Positions 48,156 to 57,741 are shown, numbered from the stretch's first letter. The stretch: DNA of 64,000 bases from Cupriavidus oxalaticus (GCF_004768545.1 NZ_CP038635.1:992001-1056000), one strand, 5' to 3'. Translations and numbers: made by a program. The notes: generated by a model from the letters alone, not told the origin.

Positions 48156-48815
48156 ATGCTGAAGATCGACAAGTTCCTGAGCGCCCCGCACGGCATCGCG
48201 CCGGTGCTGGTGCGCCGCGCTCCCAAGCTGGTCCTGCCTTTCAACGAACGAAGCAAGAGCCGCCTGCGCGCGATGCTCGACAACGGCACCGAGGCCGCGC
48301 TGTTCCTGCCGCGCGGCACGGTGCTGCGGGGTGGCGATCTGCTGGTGGCCGAGGATGGCAGCTTTGTCGAAGTGCAGGCCGCGGCGGAGGCCGTGCTGGA
48401 TGTGCGTTCGGAGGATCCGCACGCGCTGATGCGCGCGGCGTATCATCTTGGCAACCGGCACACGCCGGTGGAGATCGGGCGCGACTATCTGCGGCTCGAG
48501 TACGACCCGGTGCTGGCCGACATGCTGCAGCGACTGGGCGTGCGCGCCGGGCGCGTGCAACTGCCGTTCGAGCCGGAAGCCGGGGCGTATGGCGGCGGGC
48601 ACAAGCATGGGCACGATGCTACGTTTGCCGAGGACTATGCGGCGGCGCAGGCGGTGTTTCATGAGCATCATGGGCACTCGCACTCGCACTCGCACTCGCA
48701 CTCGCACTCGCACTCGCACTCGCACTCGCACTCGCACTCGCACGGACATGGTCATGATCACGAGCATGGCGAGGCGGATCATGTTCACGATGCGAATTGC
48801 AGGCATAAGCATTGA
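48156..48815 (+). CDS. ureE: Urease accessory protein UreE with expanded His-Ser tail
   Basis: A 219-residue nickel metallochaperone. The N-terminal peptide-binding domain and the C-terminal metal-binding domain ([22 protein letters not shown] with the key His) are followed by a very long histidine-rich tail: [15 protein letters not shown], eleven His-Ser dipeptides (about residues 174-195), then [24 protein letters not shown]. His-rich tails are known in UreE, but this one contains a pure 6-bp DNA repeat. It probably binds several nickel ions. Confidence 0.96.
   Translation: MLKIDKFLSAPHGIAPVLVRRAPKLVLPFNERSKSRLRAMLDNGTEAALFLPRGTVLRGGDLLVAEDGSFVEVQAAAEAVLDVRSEDPHALMRAAYHLGNRHTPVEIGRDYLRLEYDPVLADMLQRLGVRAGRVQLPFEPEAGAYGGGHKHGHDATFAEDYAAAQAVFHEHHGHSHSHSHSHSHSHSHSHSHSHSHGHGHDHEHGEADHVHDANCRHKH
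48675..48740 (+). repeat. CACTCG hexanucleotide microsatellite (11 copies) in ureE
   Basis: Eleven perfect tandem copies of CACTCG over 66 bases, encoding (His-Ser)11. As the unit is two codons, slippage changes the tail length without a frameshift. No interruption is present, which suggests recent expansion. Confidence 0.97.
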
Positions 48816-48845
48816 GACGTAGGGCGGTAAGCCAGTGATCCGGTG

Positions 48846-49538
48846 ATGACCAACCTCCACCAACTCATCTCCCTGCTGCATCTCGCATCGCCTGCCTTGC
48901 CCATCGGCGGCTTCAGCTATTCGCAAGGCCTTGAAGCCGCGATCGAAGCCGGCAGCATCCACGATGCCCGGACGGCCGAGCGCTGGGTCCGCGACAACCT
49001 GCTGCACGTCCAGGCCCAATGCGAAGCGCCGCTGTGGCTGCTGTTGCATCGCTGCTGGCGTGCCGGCGACACGGCTGCGGTGCAGGCCTGGAACGACTGG
49101 TTCCACGCCACCCGTGAAACCTCGGAGCTTCGCCTCGAGACCGAGCAGATGGGCTGGTCGCTGTCGAAGCTGATCGGCCAGATGGAGTGGGGCACGCCAG
49201 CATTGCGCGAGGCGCTGGCATCGCTATCGCCGGTCTGCCTGCCAACCGCCTTCACGGCAGCGTGCGTTGCACTGGACGTCGACGCCCGCGACGGCCTGGC
49301 AGCCTATTGCTTCAACTGGGCCGAGAACCAGGTTGCCGCCGCGATCAAGGCGGTGCCGCTCGGCCAGGTCGCGGGGCAACACATGCTGCGCCGTCTTCAC
49401 GCGGCGGTGCTGGAAACCGTGGACGAAGCCACGCGCCGTGCCGATTCCACGCCACCGCAACTGTCGACCTTTTCCCCGATGCTGGGCCTGCTTTCCGCAC
49501 GACACGAAACGCAGTACTCCCGGCTGTTCCGTTCCTGA
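48846..49538 (+). CDS. ureF: Urease accessory protein UreF
   Basis: A 230-residue all-helical urease chaperone that works in the UreDFG complex as a regulator of UreG. Typical motifs are [23 protein letters not shown] near the N-terminus, then [16 protein letters not shown] and the C-terminal [30 protein letters not shown] 48846 is chosen over the GTG directly before it. It lies 30 bases after ureE with only a weak ribosome binding site. Confidence 0.95.
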   Translation: MTNLHQLISLLHLASPALPIGGFSYSQGLEAAIEAGSIHDARTAERWVRDNLLHVQAQCEAPLWLLLHRCWRAGDTAAVQAWNDWFHATRETSELRLETEQMGWSLSKLIGQMEWGTPALREALASLSPVCLPTAFTAACVALDVDARDGLAAYCFNWAENQVAAAIKAVPLGQVAGQHMLRRLHAAVLETVDEATRRADSTPPQLSTFSPMLGLLSARHETQYSRLFRS

Positions 49539-49551
49539 TTCCACAACCACC

Positions 49552-50181
49552 ATGACCCAGGCCCGTACCAAGAAGAACCCTCCGCTGCGCGTCGGCGTCG
49601 GCGGCCCGGTTGGCTCCGGCAAGACCACGCTGCTGGAGATGCTGTGCAAGGCCATGCGCGACCGCTATGACCTGGTCGCGATCACCAACGACATCTACAC
49701 CAAGGAAGACCAGCGCCTGCTGACGATCTCCGGCGCGTTGCCAGCCGAACGCATCATGGGCGTGGAAACCGGCGGCTGCCCGCACACCGCCATCCGCGAG
49801 GATGCGTCGATCAACCTGGAAGCGGTGGACCGCATGCTGGCGAGATTCCCGGATGCCGACGTGGTGTTCATCGAGTCCGGCGGCGACAACCTCGCAGCAA
49901 CTTTCAGCCCAGAACTTTCTGATCTGACGATCTACGTGATCGACGTAGCCGGCGGTGAGAAAATTCCGAGAAAGGGCGGCCCTGGCATTACCAAGTCCGA
50001 CCTGCTGGTGATCAACAAGACAGACCTCGCGCCGTACGTCGGCGCGTCCCTGGAAGTGATGGAGAGCGATGCCCGCAAGATGCGCGGCGCCCGGCCATTC
50101 GTGATGGGCAGCGTCAAGTCCGGACAGGGCCTGGACGAAGTGATCCGCTTCATCGAACGGCAGGGCATGCTCGGCGTCTAG
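49552..50181 (+). CDS. ureG: Urease accessory GTPase UreG
   Basis: A 209-residue SIMIBI GTPase that drives nickel insertion. It shows the P-loop [15 protein letters not shown], metal-binding Cys-Pro-His in [16 protein letters not shown], switch [16 protein letters not shown] and the guanine-specificity NKTD. Last gene of the urease cluster. Its 3' end overlaps by 4 bases the 3' end of the convergent XRE regulator. Confidence 0.97.
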   Translation: MTQARTKKNPPLRVGVGGPVGSGKTTLLEMLCKAMRDRYDLVAITNDIYTKEDQRLLTISGALPAERIMGVETGGCPHTAIREDASINLEAVDRMLARFPDADVVFIESGGDNLAATFSPELSDLTIYVIDVAGGEKIPRKGGPGITKSDLLVINKTDLAPYVGASLEVMESDARKMRGARPFVMGSVKSGQGLDEVIRFIERQGMLGV

Positions 50182-50618
50182 GACTCGACGTCGCCCGCGG
50201 CGGCCCTGGCGCCGGGTTTGACATAGCTCACCGGCGGGCGGAAGCTGCCCTTGCCCGCCAGCGCCCGCGCAACCGCCGCCACCAGGTTCAACTCGGGCTC
50301 GTTGAGTTCGGCCATATGGCGGACGGTGGCTTCGATGGCTGCCTGCTGCCGGTTGCCGTAGGGCATCGGCGGCTGCTCCACCTGCAACTCGCTGACATCG
50401 TGGCGGGCGAAGTCCAGCATTTCGGATGGCGGGACCGCAAGGGTCTCGGCCAGCGTGCAGATGTTGATCAGCGCCAGGTTGCGCTTGCCCCCTTCGATGC
50501 CGCTCAGGTAGGAGCGCGCCAGACCGCTTTCGAGCGACAGCGTTTCCTGGGACCAGCCGCGCTGCTTGCGCAGCCAGGCGAGATGCAATCCGAAAAGTCT
50601 GAGATTTCGAGTAGTCAT
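50178..50618 (-). CDS. XRE-family transcriptional regulator
   Basis: A 146-residue regulator with an N-terminal Cro/C1-type helix-turn-helix (about residues 10-64, [46 protein letters not shown]). A short C-terminal region follows ([24 protein letters not shown]) with no recognised sensor domain. It converges on ureG with a 4-base overlap and is divergent from the gene at 50886. It may control itself, its divergent neighbour, or both; a link to urease is possible only by position. Confidence 0.88.
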   Translation of the reverse strand: MTTRNLRLFGLHLAWLRKQRGWSQETLSLESGLARSYLSGIEGGKRNLALINICTLAETLAVPPSEMLDFARHDVSELQVEQPPMPYGNRQQAAIEATVRHMAELNEPELNLVAAVARALAGKGSFRPPVSYVKPGARAAAGDVES

Positions 50619-50885
50619 GGGATCGTAGGAAGTTCAGAGTGTTCTGAGGCTAAGGGTTTGACCTTGAGGCCACGACAACTTATTCTCCCCCTCACTATCG
50701 ATGCCCGATCCGCGGAATAAGGGATGCGCCAGTGCATATGGCGCGGCACGATGGCATGACATCGGGCGGCTTGCATGGCCGTGCCAGACGGGACCAATGT
50801 GCGATGCCGGCGCGACGCTTTCGCGCGGGCGCCGCATTGCGCGGACAGGATGACCGCATCCTGTCGCCCCGCTCAGGGAATTACC

Positions 50886-51761
50886 ATGCAGATCTTCACG
50901 CTGTTCGAGGCGCGGATGCGCGCCTTCCCATCCGGCCACCATGCGGTGGCGGACCTGACCATCGGTTTCCAGTCGCGCTTGCTGCCTGCCACGGCGGGGC
51001 TTGGCGAAACCTGCGACTACGTCTTTCTCCGCGCTGGAGAGGCCCAGCCCGAATTCACAGCGCAGCGGCCCGAGTGGTGGGCCTGCCTGCGCGGCGGGCT
51101 GCGCGTGTCGGCGCCCGGGCGCGGCAGCCTGCTGACGGGCGGCGGCGAGTTGTTCGCGCCTGCCACCGGCGTGCCGATGCAGGTCCGCGCGACGGTCGAT
51201 ACGATCCTGGTGCGCGCGGTGGCGCAGGACGCCGCCGCGGCGCCGGTGTCGCTGTCCGCTGGCGCGCGTGGCTGCAAGCTGGGGGAGGTGGGTGCGGACG
51301 ACCCTGACGGCATGGCCGGCGCAGCCCGGGGCGGAGGCGCGCTGCAAGGCCCGTCAGGCATGCGGCCTGGGTTCGTCCAGCTCGATGACACGAGTGGCGA
51401 CTGGGCGCAGCGGCTGCGCGCGAGCGGCTTGCGCTGGGCGCTGTGCTATCGCGGTGCTGCGGGGTTGTACTGGCGCGGGACGGAGTCTGCGGCGGCGGAC
51501 GAGGCTGACGAGGCGGCGTTCCTGCAGCCCGGCGCGCTTTACGCGCCGGATGCGAATGAACCCTGTCGTCTCCACGTGCTCATGCCTGGCACTGGCCTGC
51601 TGTGCTGCTTCGGACCGTCGGCCGGGCGCGGGAACCAGAGCGAAGGCGGGAACGACCGCGCAGGCGGAAACGAAAACGAAGACGGGAACGGCCAGGCCGC
51701 GCGGTGCACCGGCGGGCTGGCCAGGGGGCATGCCAGCATGCCGGCACTGGTGGCGGCCTGA
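50886..51761 (+). CDS. Unrecognised protein with two similar cupin-like halves
   Basis: A 291-residue protein that I do not recognise with certainty. Two similar blocks are visible: PEWWACLRGGLRVSAPGRGSLLTGGGELFAPATGVPMQVRA (about 60-100) and LRWALCYRGAAGLYWRGTE...AFLQPGALYAPDANEPCRLHVL (about 185-240), each W/L-C-x-R-G followed by a beta-rich P-G-x-L/F-x-A-P segment. This resembles small cupin/DUF2917-like domains of Burkholderiales. The C-terminus is low-complexity (GGN/E/D repeats). Codon usage is typical of the genome. It is divergent from the XRE regulator. Confidence 0.6.
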   Translation: MQIFTLFEARMRAFPSGHHAVADLTIGFQSRLLPATAGLGETCDYVFLRAGEAQPEFTAQRPEWWACLRGGLRVSAPGRGSLLTGGGELFAPATGVPMQVRATVDTILVRAVAQDAAAAPVSLSAGARGCKLGEVGADDPDGMAGAARGGGALQGPSGMRPGFVQLDDTSGDWAQRLRASGLRWALCYRGAAGLYWRGTESAAADEADEAAFLQPGALYAPDANEPCRLHVLMPGTGLLCCFGPSAGRGNQSEGGNDRAGGNENEDGNGQAARCTGGLARGHASMPALVAA

Positions 51762-51798
51762 ACACCGCGGCGGCCCGGGGCCATGCCCGGGCCGGCAC

Positions 51799-52491
51799 TC
51801 AGTGCCGCTTGTACTGAGTGGCGCCGAACAGGACCTCGCGCGCCTTGTCGTCCTGCAGCGCCCTGCGCGCGCTGGCCAGCACCTCGACCCCGCGCTTGAC
51901 CGCGGGACGCTCGGCGATCTCGTTGAACCAGCGCTTCAGGTTCGGGTATTCGTCCAGCTCGACGCCCTGGTTCTGCCAGCTGCGCAGCCACGGGAAGGTG
52001 GCGATGTCGGCGATGGTGTACTGGTCTCCGGCCAGCCATTCGTGCTTCGACAGCTGCGTGTCGATCACCCCGTACAGGCGCCTGGCTTCGTTGGTGTAGC
52101 GGTTGACCGCGTATTCGATCTGCTCCGGCGCGTAGATGCGGAAGTGGTGCGCCTGGCCCAGCATCGGGCCGACGCCGCCCATCTGGAACATCAGCCACTG
52201 CAGCGCGTCGTACTTGCCGCGCACGTCCTCGGGCAGGAACTTGCCGGTCTTGCCGGCCAGGTACAGCAGGATCGCGCCCGATTCGAACAGCGAGATCGGC
52301 TTGCCGTCCGGACCGTCGGGATCGACGATGGCGGGAATCTTGTTGTTGGGGCTGATCTTCAGGAAGTCGTCGCCGAACTGGTCGCCGGCGCCGATGTTGA
52401 TCGGATGGACCTTGTATTCCAGGCCGCATTCCTCAAGCATGATGTGGACTTTGTGGCCGTTGGGCGTTGCCCAGGTATAGACGTCGATCAT
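51799..52491 (-). CDS. Glutathione S-transferase, Nu-class (YfcG/YghU-like)
   Basis: A 230-residue cytosolic GST. The thioredoxin-like N-terminal domain starts MIDVYTWATPNGHKVHIMLEECGL, with Thr/Asn in place of a catalytic Tyr or Cys as in disulfide-bond reductase-type Nu GSTs. SPNNKIPAIVD (cis-Pro loop) and LFESGAILLYLA bind glutathione. The C-terminal helical domain carries YTIADIATFPWLRSW. M at 52491 is the family start; an upstream 16-residue extension of the frame is unlikely. A GC-rich hairpin without T tract lies at 51771-51794. Confidence 0.92.
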   Translation of the reverse strand: MIDVYTWATPNGHKVHIMLEECGLEYKVHPINIGAGDQFGDDFLKISPNNKIPAIVDPDGPDGKPISLFESGAILLYLAGKTGKFLPEDVRGKYDALQWLMFQMGGVGPMLGQAHHFRIYAPEQIEYAVNRYTNEARRLYGVIDTQLSKHEWLAGDQYTIADIATFPWLRSWQNQGVELDEYPNLKRWFNEIAERPAVKRGVEVLASARRALQDDKAREVLFGATQYKRH

Positions 52492-52573
52492 CGCAATGGC
52501 TCCCCTGGCTGCGATCGTGGTGACTGCCACGCCAACCACTGACGTGGCGAACCGGGCGATTTAAGCACAGAAG

Positions 52574-52602
52574 AAAAAAACGCGCAGGCTGGCTGCGCGT
52601 TT
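52574..52602 (-). terminator. Terminator of the minus-strand acyl-CoA dehydrogenase
   Basis: Read on the minus strand, AAACGCGCAG pairs with CTGCGCGTTT and runs into a seven-T tract (plus-strand A run 52574-52580). It lies 68 bases after the stop at 52670 and before the GST promoter region. Confidence 0.85.
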
Positions 52603-52669
52603 CCATACTGGCGTCAGGGGCGAGCATTCCCGGGGCCGGCGCACGAAGCGCCAGCGCCCGGCCGGGCGC

Positions 52670-53932
52670 TCAGAAGCCGCGCGCCACCGGCATCTTGATG
52701 CTGTCCGGGTTCACGTTCATGTGCTTGGCCAGTTCCAGCTTGGCGATGGCGTTGCGGTGCACCTCGTCCGGGCCGTCGGCCAGGCGCAGCGTGCGCTGGT
52801 GCGCCCACCAGTTGGCCAGCGGGAAGTCGCTGGAAACACCGGCGGCGCCATGCACCTGGATGGCCCAGTCGATTACCTTCAGCGCCACGTTCGGTGCCAC
52901 CACCTTGATCATCGCGATCTCGGCCTTGGCCACCTTGTTGCCGACAGTGTCCATCATGTACGCGGCCTTGAGCGTCAGCAGGCGCGCCATCTCGATCTCG
53001 CAGCGCGCTTCGGCGATGCGTTCCTGGGTCACGCCCTGGCTGGCCACCGGCTTGCCGAACGCCACGCGCGACAGCGCACGCTTGCACAGCAGTTCCAGCG
53101 CGCGCTCGGCGACGCCGATGCTGCGCATGCAGTGGTGGATGCGGCCCGGGCCGAGGCGGCCCTGCGCGATCTCGAAGCCGCGGCCTTCGCCCAGCAGGAT
53201 GTTCGAGACCGGCACGCGCACGTTCTTCAGCTCGATCTCCATGTGGCCGTGCGGCGCGTCGTCGTAGCCGAACACCGGCAGGAAGCGCTTGATGGTGATG
53301 CCCGGGGTGTCGGCCGGCACCACGACCATCGACTGCTGCTCATGGCGGCCGGCGTCGGGATTGGTCTTGCCCATCACGATGTAGACCTTGCAGCGCGGGT
53401 CGCCGGCGCCCGAGGACCACCACTTGGTGCCGTTGATGACGTAGTGGTCGCCATCGCGCTCGATGCGGCATTCGATGTTGGTGGCGTCCGACGAGGCCAC
53501 CGCCGGCTCGGTCATCAGGAAGGCCGAGCGGATCTCGCCGGCGAGCAGCGGCTCCAGCCACTTGTCCTTCAGTTCCTCGGAGGCATAGCGCTCCAGCGTC
53601 TCCATGTTGCCGGTGTCGGGCGCGGCGCAGTTGAAGACCTCGGCGGACCAGGGCACCCGGCCCATGATCTCGCACAGCGTGGCGTATTCCAGGTTGGACA
53701 GGCCCTGCGGCGCACGCGGCGAGCGCGGCAGGAACAGGTTCCACAGGCCGGCTTCGCGCGCCAGCGGCTTGAGCTCCTCGATCACCTTGGTCGGGACCCA
53801 GGCGTTGCCGGCGCGGCGGTTCGCGTCGATCTCCTCGGCGAAGCGCTTCTCGTTCGGATAGATGTGCTTGTCGAAGAAGGCCAGCAGCTTGGCCTGCATT
53901 TCCTTGACCTTCGGGCTGTACTCGAAATCCAT
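52670..53932 (-). CDS. Acyl-CoA dehydrogenase, ACAD10/11-like
   Basis: A 420-residue FAD-dependent acyl-CoA dehydrogenase. [39 protein letters not shown] is typical of the ACAD10/11-like bacterial group, and [28 protein letters not shown] is the conserved region after the flavin site. The C-terminus is [20 protein letters not shown]. These enzymes are often encoded beside an APH-like phosphotransferase; here such a gene occurs about 9.3 kb away (63262-64000). It is divergent from a LysR regulator that may control it. Confidence 0.92.
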   Translation of the reverse strand: MDFEYSPKVKEMQAKLLAFFDKHIYPNEKRFAEEIDANRRAGNAWVPTKVIEELKPLAREAGLWNLFLPRSPRAPQGLSNLEYATLCEIMGRVPWSAEVFNCAAPDTGNMETLERYASEELKDKWLEPLLAGEIRSAFLMTEPAVASSDATNIECRIERDGDHYVINGTKWWSSGAGDPRCKVYIVMGKTNPDAGRHEQQSMVVVPADTPGITIKRFLPVFGYDDAPHGHMEIELKNVRVPVSNILLGEGRGFEIAQGRLGPGRIHHCMRSIGVAERALELLCKRALSRVAFGKPVASQGVTQERIAEARCEIEMARLLTLKAAYMMDTVGNKVAKAEIAMIKVVAPNVALKVIDWAIQVHGAAGVSSDFPLANWWAHQRTLRLADGPDEVHRNAIAKLELAKHMNVNPDSIKMPVARGF

Positions 53933-54056
53933 GTGGTCTCCTCGCTACGGATCGATGGGCGCCGCGCATTGGCAACGGCGGGCAACGGCGCTGGTTGGCT
54001 TCGTCGTTCGGGCAGACTTCGCCGATGCAATGCACTCTATCTGAAAGCTGGTAATT

Positions 54057-54073
54057 AGAAAAATGAATTTTCT
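54057..54073 (+). promoter_or_regulatory. Inverted repeat in the LysR/acyl-CoA dehydrogenase divergent promoter region
   Basis: AGAAAA-ATGAA-TTTTCT is a perfect 6-bp dyad in an A/T-rich island 48 bases before the lysR start. It is a candidate operator for autoregulation and for control of the divergent dehydrogenase. It does not match a strict T-N11-A box. Confidence 0.4.
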
Positions 54074-54120
54074 GGATTTGGCAGTATCAATTCCCTGCAT
54101 TCCATGACAGAATCGCTGCC

Positions 54121-55059
54121 ATGCAGCTCTCCCGCATCGACCTCAATCTCTTCGTGGTGTTCGACGCCATCTACAGCGAAGGCAGCATCACCGCGGCCGC
54201 GCGCCAGCTCAATCTGACGCAGCCGGCTGTCAGCCATGCGCTGGGGCGGCTGCGCACGCTGTTCGACGACCCGCTGTTCGAGCGGCGCGGGCAGGGCATG
54301 GCGCCCACGCCGCTGGCCCGTTCGCTGGCCGGCGAGGTGCGCGGCGCGCTGCAGTCGTTTGCCCGGACGCTGCAGGATACGCCGCACTTCGATCCCACCA
54401 ATACGGTGCGGCGCTTCACCATCGGCATGCGCGACGCGCTCGAATCGACGCTGCTGCCGCCGCTGATGGCGCGGGTGACGGCGATGGCGCCACACGTGGA
54501 AATCGCCGCGATCCGCTTTGACCGGCGCGAGATGGAGTCCGAGCTGCTGGCGGGGACCATCGACACCGCGATCGATATCCTGCTGCCGGTGTCGCCGGCC
54601 ATCCACCACGCGCCGTTCATGAACGACCCGATGGTGGTGCTGGCACGCCGCGATCATCCGCTGGTGAAGAAGGAGCTGACGCTGGAGCGCTACCTGGCGG
54701 CCGAGCACGTGCACGTGTCATCGCGCCGCCGCGGCGCGGGGCTGGAAGACCAGGCGCTGCACCGCATGGGTTTGACGCGGCGCGTGAGGCTGCGCTGCCA
54801 GCACTATGCCGCCGCATGCCGCGTGGTCAGCTGCACCGATCTGCTGGCCACGCTGCCGCTGCGCTATGCGCGCATCGCTAACGAGCCTTACGCCAACCGG
54901 TTGCTGTCCCTGCCGTTCAAGGTGCCGACGCTGGAACTGCACCTGTACTGGCATGCGGGCGGCGAGAACGATGGCGCCAACAGGTGGCTGCGCGAGCAAT
55001 TGATGGCGGTGATGACATCGCTCGGTGGCGGTACCGCCGATGTGACGCCTGCTGGCTAA
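54121..55059 (+). CDS. LysR-family transcriptional regulator
   Basis: A 312-residue LTTR. The winged helix-turn-helix (about residues 5-63) reads RIDLNLFVVFDAIYSEGSITAAARQLNLTQPAVSHALGRLRTLFDDPLFERRGQGM, typical of the NodD/PcpR-like branch. A periplasmic-binding-like effector domain follows (about 90-300). It is transcribed divergently from the acyl-CoA dehydrogenase at 53932, so that gene is the likely target; the inducer is unknown. Confidence 0.93.
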   Translation: MQLSRIDLNLFVVFDAIYSEGSITAAARQLNLTQPAVSHALGRLRTLFDDPLFERRGQGMAPTPLARSLAGEVRGALQSFARTLQDTPHFDPTNTVRRFTIGMRDALESTLLPPLMARVTAMAPHVEIAAIRFDRREMESELLAGTIDTAIDILLPVSPAIHHAPFMNDPMVVLARRDHPLVKKELTLERYLAAEHVHVSSRRRGAGLEDQALHRMGLTRRVRLRCQHYAAACRVVSCTDLLATLPLRYARIANEPYANRLLSLPFKVPTLELHLYWHAGGENDGANRWLREQLMAVMTSLGGGTADVTPAG

Positions 55060-55284
55060 GCGGAGTGCGCGCCGCATGCTGGTTGCCTCAACGTGCGCCG
55101 GACGCCGCCCCCGTGCTCCGCGCGCGGTTCACACGTAAGCATTTGTTCGCACGCTAGACCCTGCCGGGTCACGCTCATACCATCGACCGGTCTTTCTGCC
55201 TCCGGCGCCTCACGCGTCGGTCGTCCGCGCGTGCGGATCCCTCAGGCAGATGCCTTATTCCACGACTACGACACATCCAGACCG

Positions 55285-56472
55285 ATGACCGGGACACGCT
55301 TGCTTGCTGATTGCCAACCGACGCTGCCGCGACGCGCGCGGCACACCACGTTCACCCTGACCGGCCTCTGCGCCGCTGCCGTGCTGGCCCTGTCCGCTTG
55401 TGGCGGCGGTGGGGACGGCGGCAGCGGCGGCACGTCCGCCGGCACGCCGCAGGGCTCCTCGCAATCCGGCACCCAGTCCAGCACGAGCCCTGGCTCGACG
55501 CCTGGCTCGACGTCTTCCACGCCGACCACGGCCGGCGGCTGCTACACCGTCAGCGGTGCGGCACCGGCGCCCGCGGCAGGCAGCGGCATCACGCTGTTGC
55601 CGCCGCGCGGCAGCGCGGTCAGCAACTACCGCGTGCTCGACGAACCGCGCAGTGCGGGCCTGTGCTACGCCAACTACCGCCGCGAGCAGGTCGGCCTGCC
55701 GCCGCTGGCCGCGCGCGACCCGCTCAACACCGTGGCGCAGAACCACACGGCATACATGCTGGCCAACGCCACGCTGACGCACGACGAAGTCAGCGGCAAG
55801 CCTGGCTATACCGGTGCCACGCCGAACGAGCGCATCCAGGCTGCCTATCCGACCAATGCCACCGCGGAAGTGGTGGCCGGTGCCAATCGCTGGACCTCGG
55901 TGGCCAACGCCAACCTGTCGATGACGCCCAAGGATGCGCTGGTCTCCGACCTGATCAACGCACCGTTCCATCGCGCCGCGCTGCTCGGCAGCTACGGCTC
56001 GGCCGGCAGCGGCTTTGCCGAAAGCGTGGGCCCGAACGGCAGCGGCACCTCGGCGAGCTACTACCAGACCATCGACCTGGCGGATGCGTCCAAGGGCGGC
56101 AGCGACAACCAGATGGTGGCTTACCCGTTCAACGGCCAGGCCGATGTGCCGGCGAGCTGGGTCAACTCCGAAAGCCCCAACCCGGCGCCGGGCTACGAAG
56201 GCAAGACCGTGGGCTACCCGGTCTCGCTGCAGGCGATCAACACCTCGCTGCAGTTCGATGCCGACAACTTCGCCATCACCGACGCGCAAGGCGCCAGCGT
56301 CAATTGCCTGAAGGTCGACAGCCGTTCGTCGGGCCTGTCCAGCGCCGCGCGCGGGTTGGCGATCTGCACGCCGGTGGCACCGCTGGCGAGCGGCCAGCGC
56401 TACAACGTGCGCGTGACCGGCCGGCTGGGTTCGCAGCCGGTGGACCTGGCCTGGTCGTTCACCACGCGCTGA
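55285..56472 (+). CDS. CAP-domain (SCP/PR1-like) lipoprotein
   Basis: A 395-residue putative exported lipoprotein. The signal peptide has a long N-region and ends at the lipobox LSAC (about Cys 39), followed by a GGGGDGGSGG and Ser/Thr-rich linker of about 50 residues. A CAP domain then runs from about residue 120 to 270 (CYANYRREQVGLPPLAARDPLNTVAQNHTAYMLANATLTHDE...FHRAALLGSYGSAGSGF). Beyond it lies a beta-rich C-terminal part (VAYPFNGQADVPASWVNSESPNP...) resembling a bacterial Ig-like or SbsA-type domain. The role of bacterial CAP proteins is unknown. ATG 55285 is the only start giving a signal peptide. Confidence 0.85.
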   Translation: MTGTRLLADCQPTLPRRARHTTFTLTGLCAAAVLALSACGGGGDGGSGGTSAGTPQGSSQSGTQSSTSPGSTPGSTSSTPTTAGGCYTVSGAAPAPAAGSGITLLPPRGSAVSNYRVLDEPRSAGLCYANYRREQVGLPPLAARDPLNTVAQNHTAYMLANATLTHDEVSGKPGYTGATPNERIQAAYPTNATAEVVAGANRWTSVANANLSMTPKDALVSDLINAPFHRAALLGSYGSAGSGFAESVGPNGSGTSASYYQTIDLADASKGGSDNQMVAYPFNGQADVPASWVNSESPNPAPGYEGKTVGYPVSLQAINTSLQFDADNFAITDAQGASVNCLKVDSRSSGLSSAARGLAICTPVAPLASGQRYNVRVTGRLGSQPVDLAWSFTTR

Positions 56473-56502
56473 TCTTCCCCGACCAACCAGGCACCGCCGC
56501 GC

Positions 56503-57741
56503 TCACTGCGGCGCGCGGTGCTGCAGCCCGATGCGTACCTGGCCCGGCGCCAGCGTGCGGTCAGGCTGCACCGCGTACGGCAACGGTGGGCGCTGCCCCG
56601 CCGGCAGCGACTGCCACAGCCGTTCCACCCATTCCCTGATTTCCGCGTTGTCCGGTTCCGCTGCCCATACGCCGAGCGGCATGGTTGCCTGCATGCGCGC
56701 CGCGATCGCCGCGGGATCCTCCTGTACCGACACGACCATCGCCGCGGCGGCAGCGGGTGCGCGCGCCGCTGCCAGCGGCGGGGCGGCTTTGCGCGCGAAA
56801 TCGGCACGCGGGGCGGCTGCCGCCGGCGGTGAGGGCGGTGAGGGTGGTGCCGCCGGAGCAGGCGCGGATTCCGCCATGGCGGAGTACGCGGGCATTGGCG
56901 GAGCCGCTGCGACGGCGGGAGCCTGTGGCGGCAAGCTGTCGGTGGCTGGGGCTGGGGCTGGGGCTGGGGCTGGGGCGGGCATGGCCCGCGTTTCGCCGCG
57001 TGGCGTCGCCTTGCGCTCGGCGGGCGGCTGCGCGCGCTGGCGCGGGGTGGCTTCGCGTTCCTGCCGTTGCTCCCGCGATACCGACGAAGAGGCCTTGGGC
57101 ACTGGCGGGGCGGGGTTCGCCGGAGCGGCGACGGGTGCTTCATGCGTTGACGCAGGAGCGTCCCCGGCCGCCGGTGCCGCAGCCTCGCCGACTGCGACGC
57201 CGGTGGCCGGTTGCAAGGCGCCTTCGTCGATCTGCCGCAGCACGATGCTGGTGGTCAGCCCGGCCACGGCCGCTACGCTGGCTACCGCACCGAGTGAGCG
57301 CCACCAGCGGCGTGCGCGTGCCGTTCGTGCCTGTTCTGTTCGTCCGGCGTGCTTCGCCCCTTCGACTGCCTGCGCGGCGGCAGCGCTGCGCGCCTGCGCC
57401 GCCAGCCAGTCGCGCGTGGCATCGCTGACAGGCGCACCCAGCGCCTGCGCCGCCGGCTGGCCCGCAGCGATGCCGGCCAGCACCGCATCGCGCCGGCCCG
57501 CCTGCGCTGCCTGCAGCCGCGCGGCTTCTTCCAGCACCGCGGACGCCAGCCCCGGCGGCGCGGCAAATGGCAGGCCGAATGGCAGGGTGCCGGCGCGGCG
57601 CGCGTCCGCTTCCTGCTGGGCCGCGTGCGCCGCCGCTTGCACGGCGGCGGCCAGCCGCTCCGGTGGCATGTAGGCGGGCAATTCCTTCAGCAACGCGGCA
57701 AGCCGGTCCTGCCCGTCGATGAAGCGGTCGGCGGCGCTCAT
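56503..57741 (-). CDS. Probable membrane-anchored anti-sigma factor
   Basis: A 412-residue protein whose first 130 residues are helical and cytoplasmic. A single transmembrane helix (about 148-168, LGAVASVAAVAGLTTSIVL) is followed by a long Ala/Pro-rich periplasmic region including (PA)6 and a C-terminal domain (EDPAAIAARMQATMPLGVWAAEPDNAEIREWVERLWQSLPAG). It overlaps the start region of the ECF sigma gene by 4 bases (stop of sigma at 57738), the arrangement usual for sigma/anti-sigma pairs. No zinc-binding HxxxCxxC motif is visible, so the anti-sigma call rests on topology and position. Confidence 0.7.
   Translation of the reverse strand: MSAADRFIDGQDRLAALLKELPAYMPPERLAAAVQAAAHAAQQEADARRAGTLPFGLPFAAPPGLASAVLEEAARLQAAQAGRRDAVLAGIAAGQPAAQALGAPVSDATRDWLAAQARSAAAAQAVEGAKHAGRTEQARTARARRWWRSLGAVASVAAVAGLTTSIVLRQIDEGALQPATGVAVGEAAAPAAGDAPASTHEAPVAAPANPAPPVPKASSSVSREQRQEREATPRQRAQPPAERKATPRGETRAMPAPAPAPAPAPATDSLPPQAPAVAAAPPMPAYSAMAESAPAPAAPPSPPSPPAAAAPRADFARKAAPPLAAARAPAAAAAMVVSVQEDPAAIAARMQATMPLGVWAAEPDNAEIREWVERLWQSLPAGQRPPLPYAVQPDRTLAPGQVRIGLQHRAPQ
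56948..56976 (-). repeat. GGGGCT-type hexanucleotide run in the anti-sigma gene
   Basis: About five copies of GGGGCT on the plus strand encode the Pro-Ala repeat of the periplasmic linker on the minus strand. Copy-number change would alter linker length without a frameshift. Confidence 0.8.
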
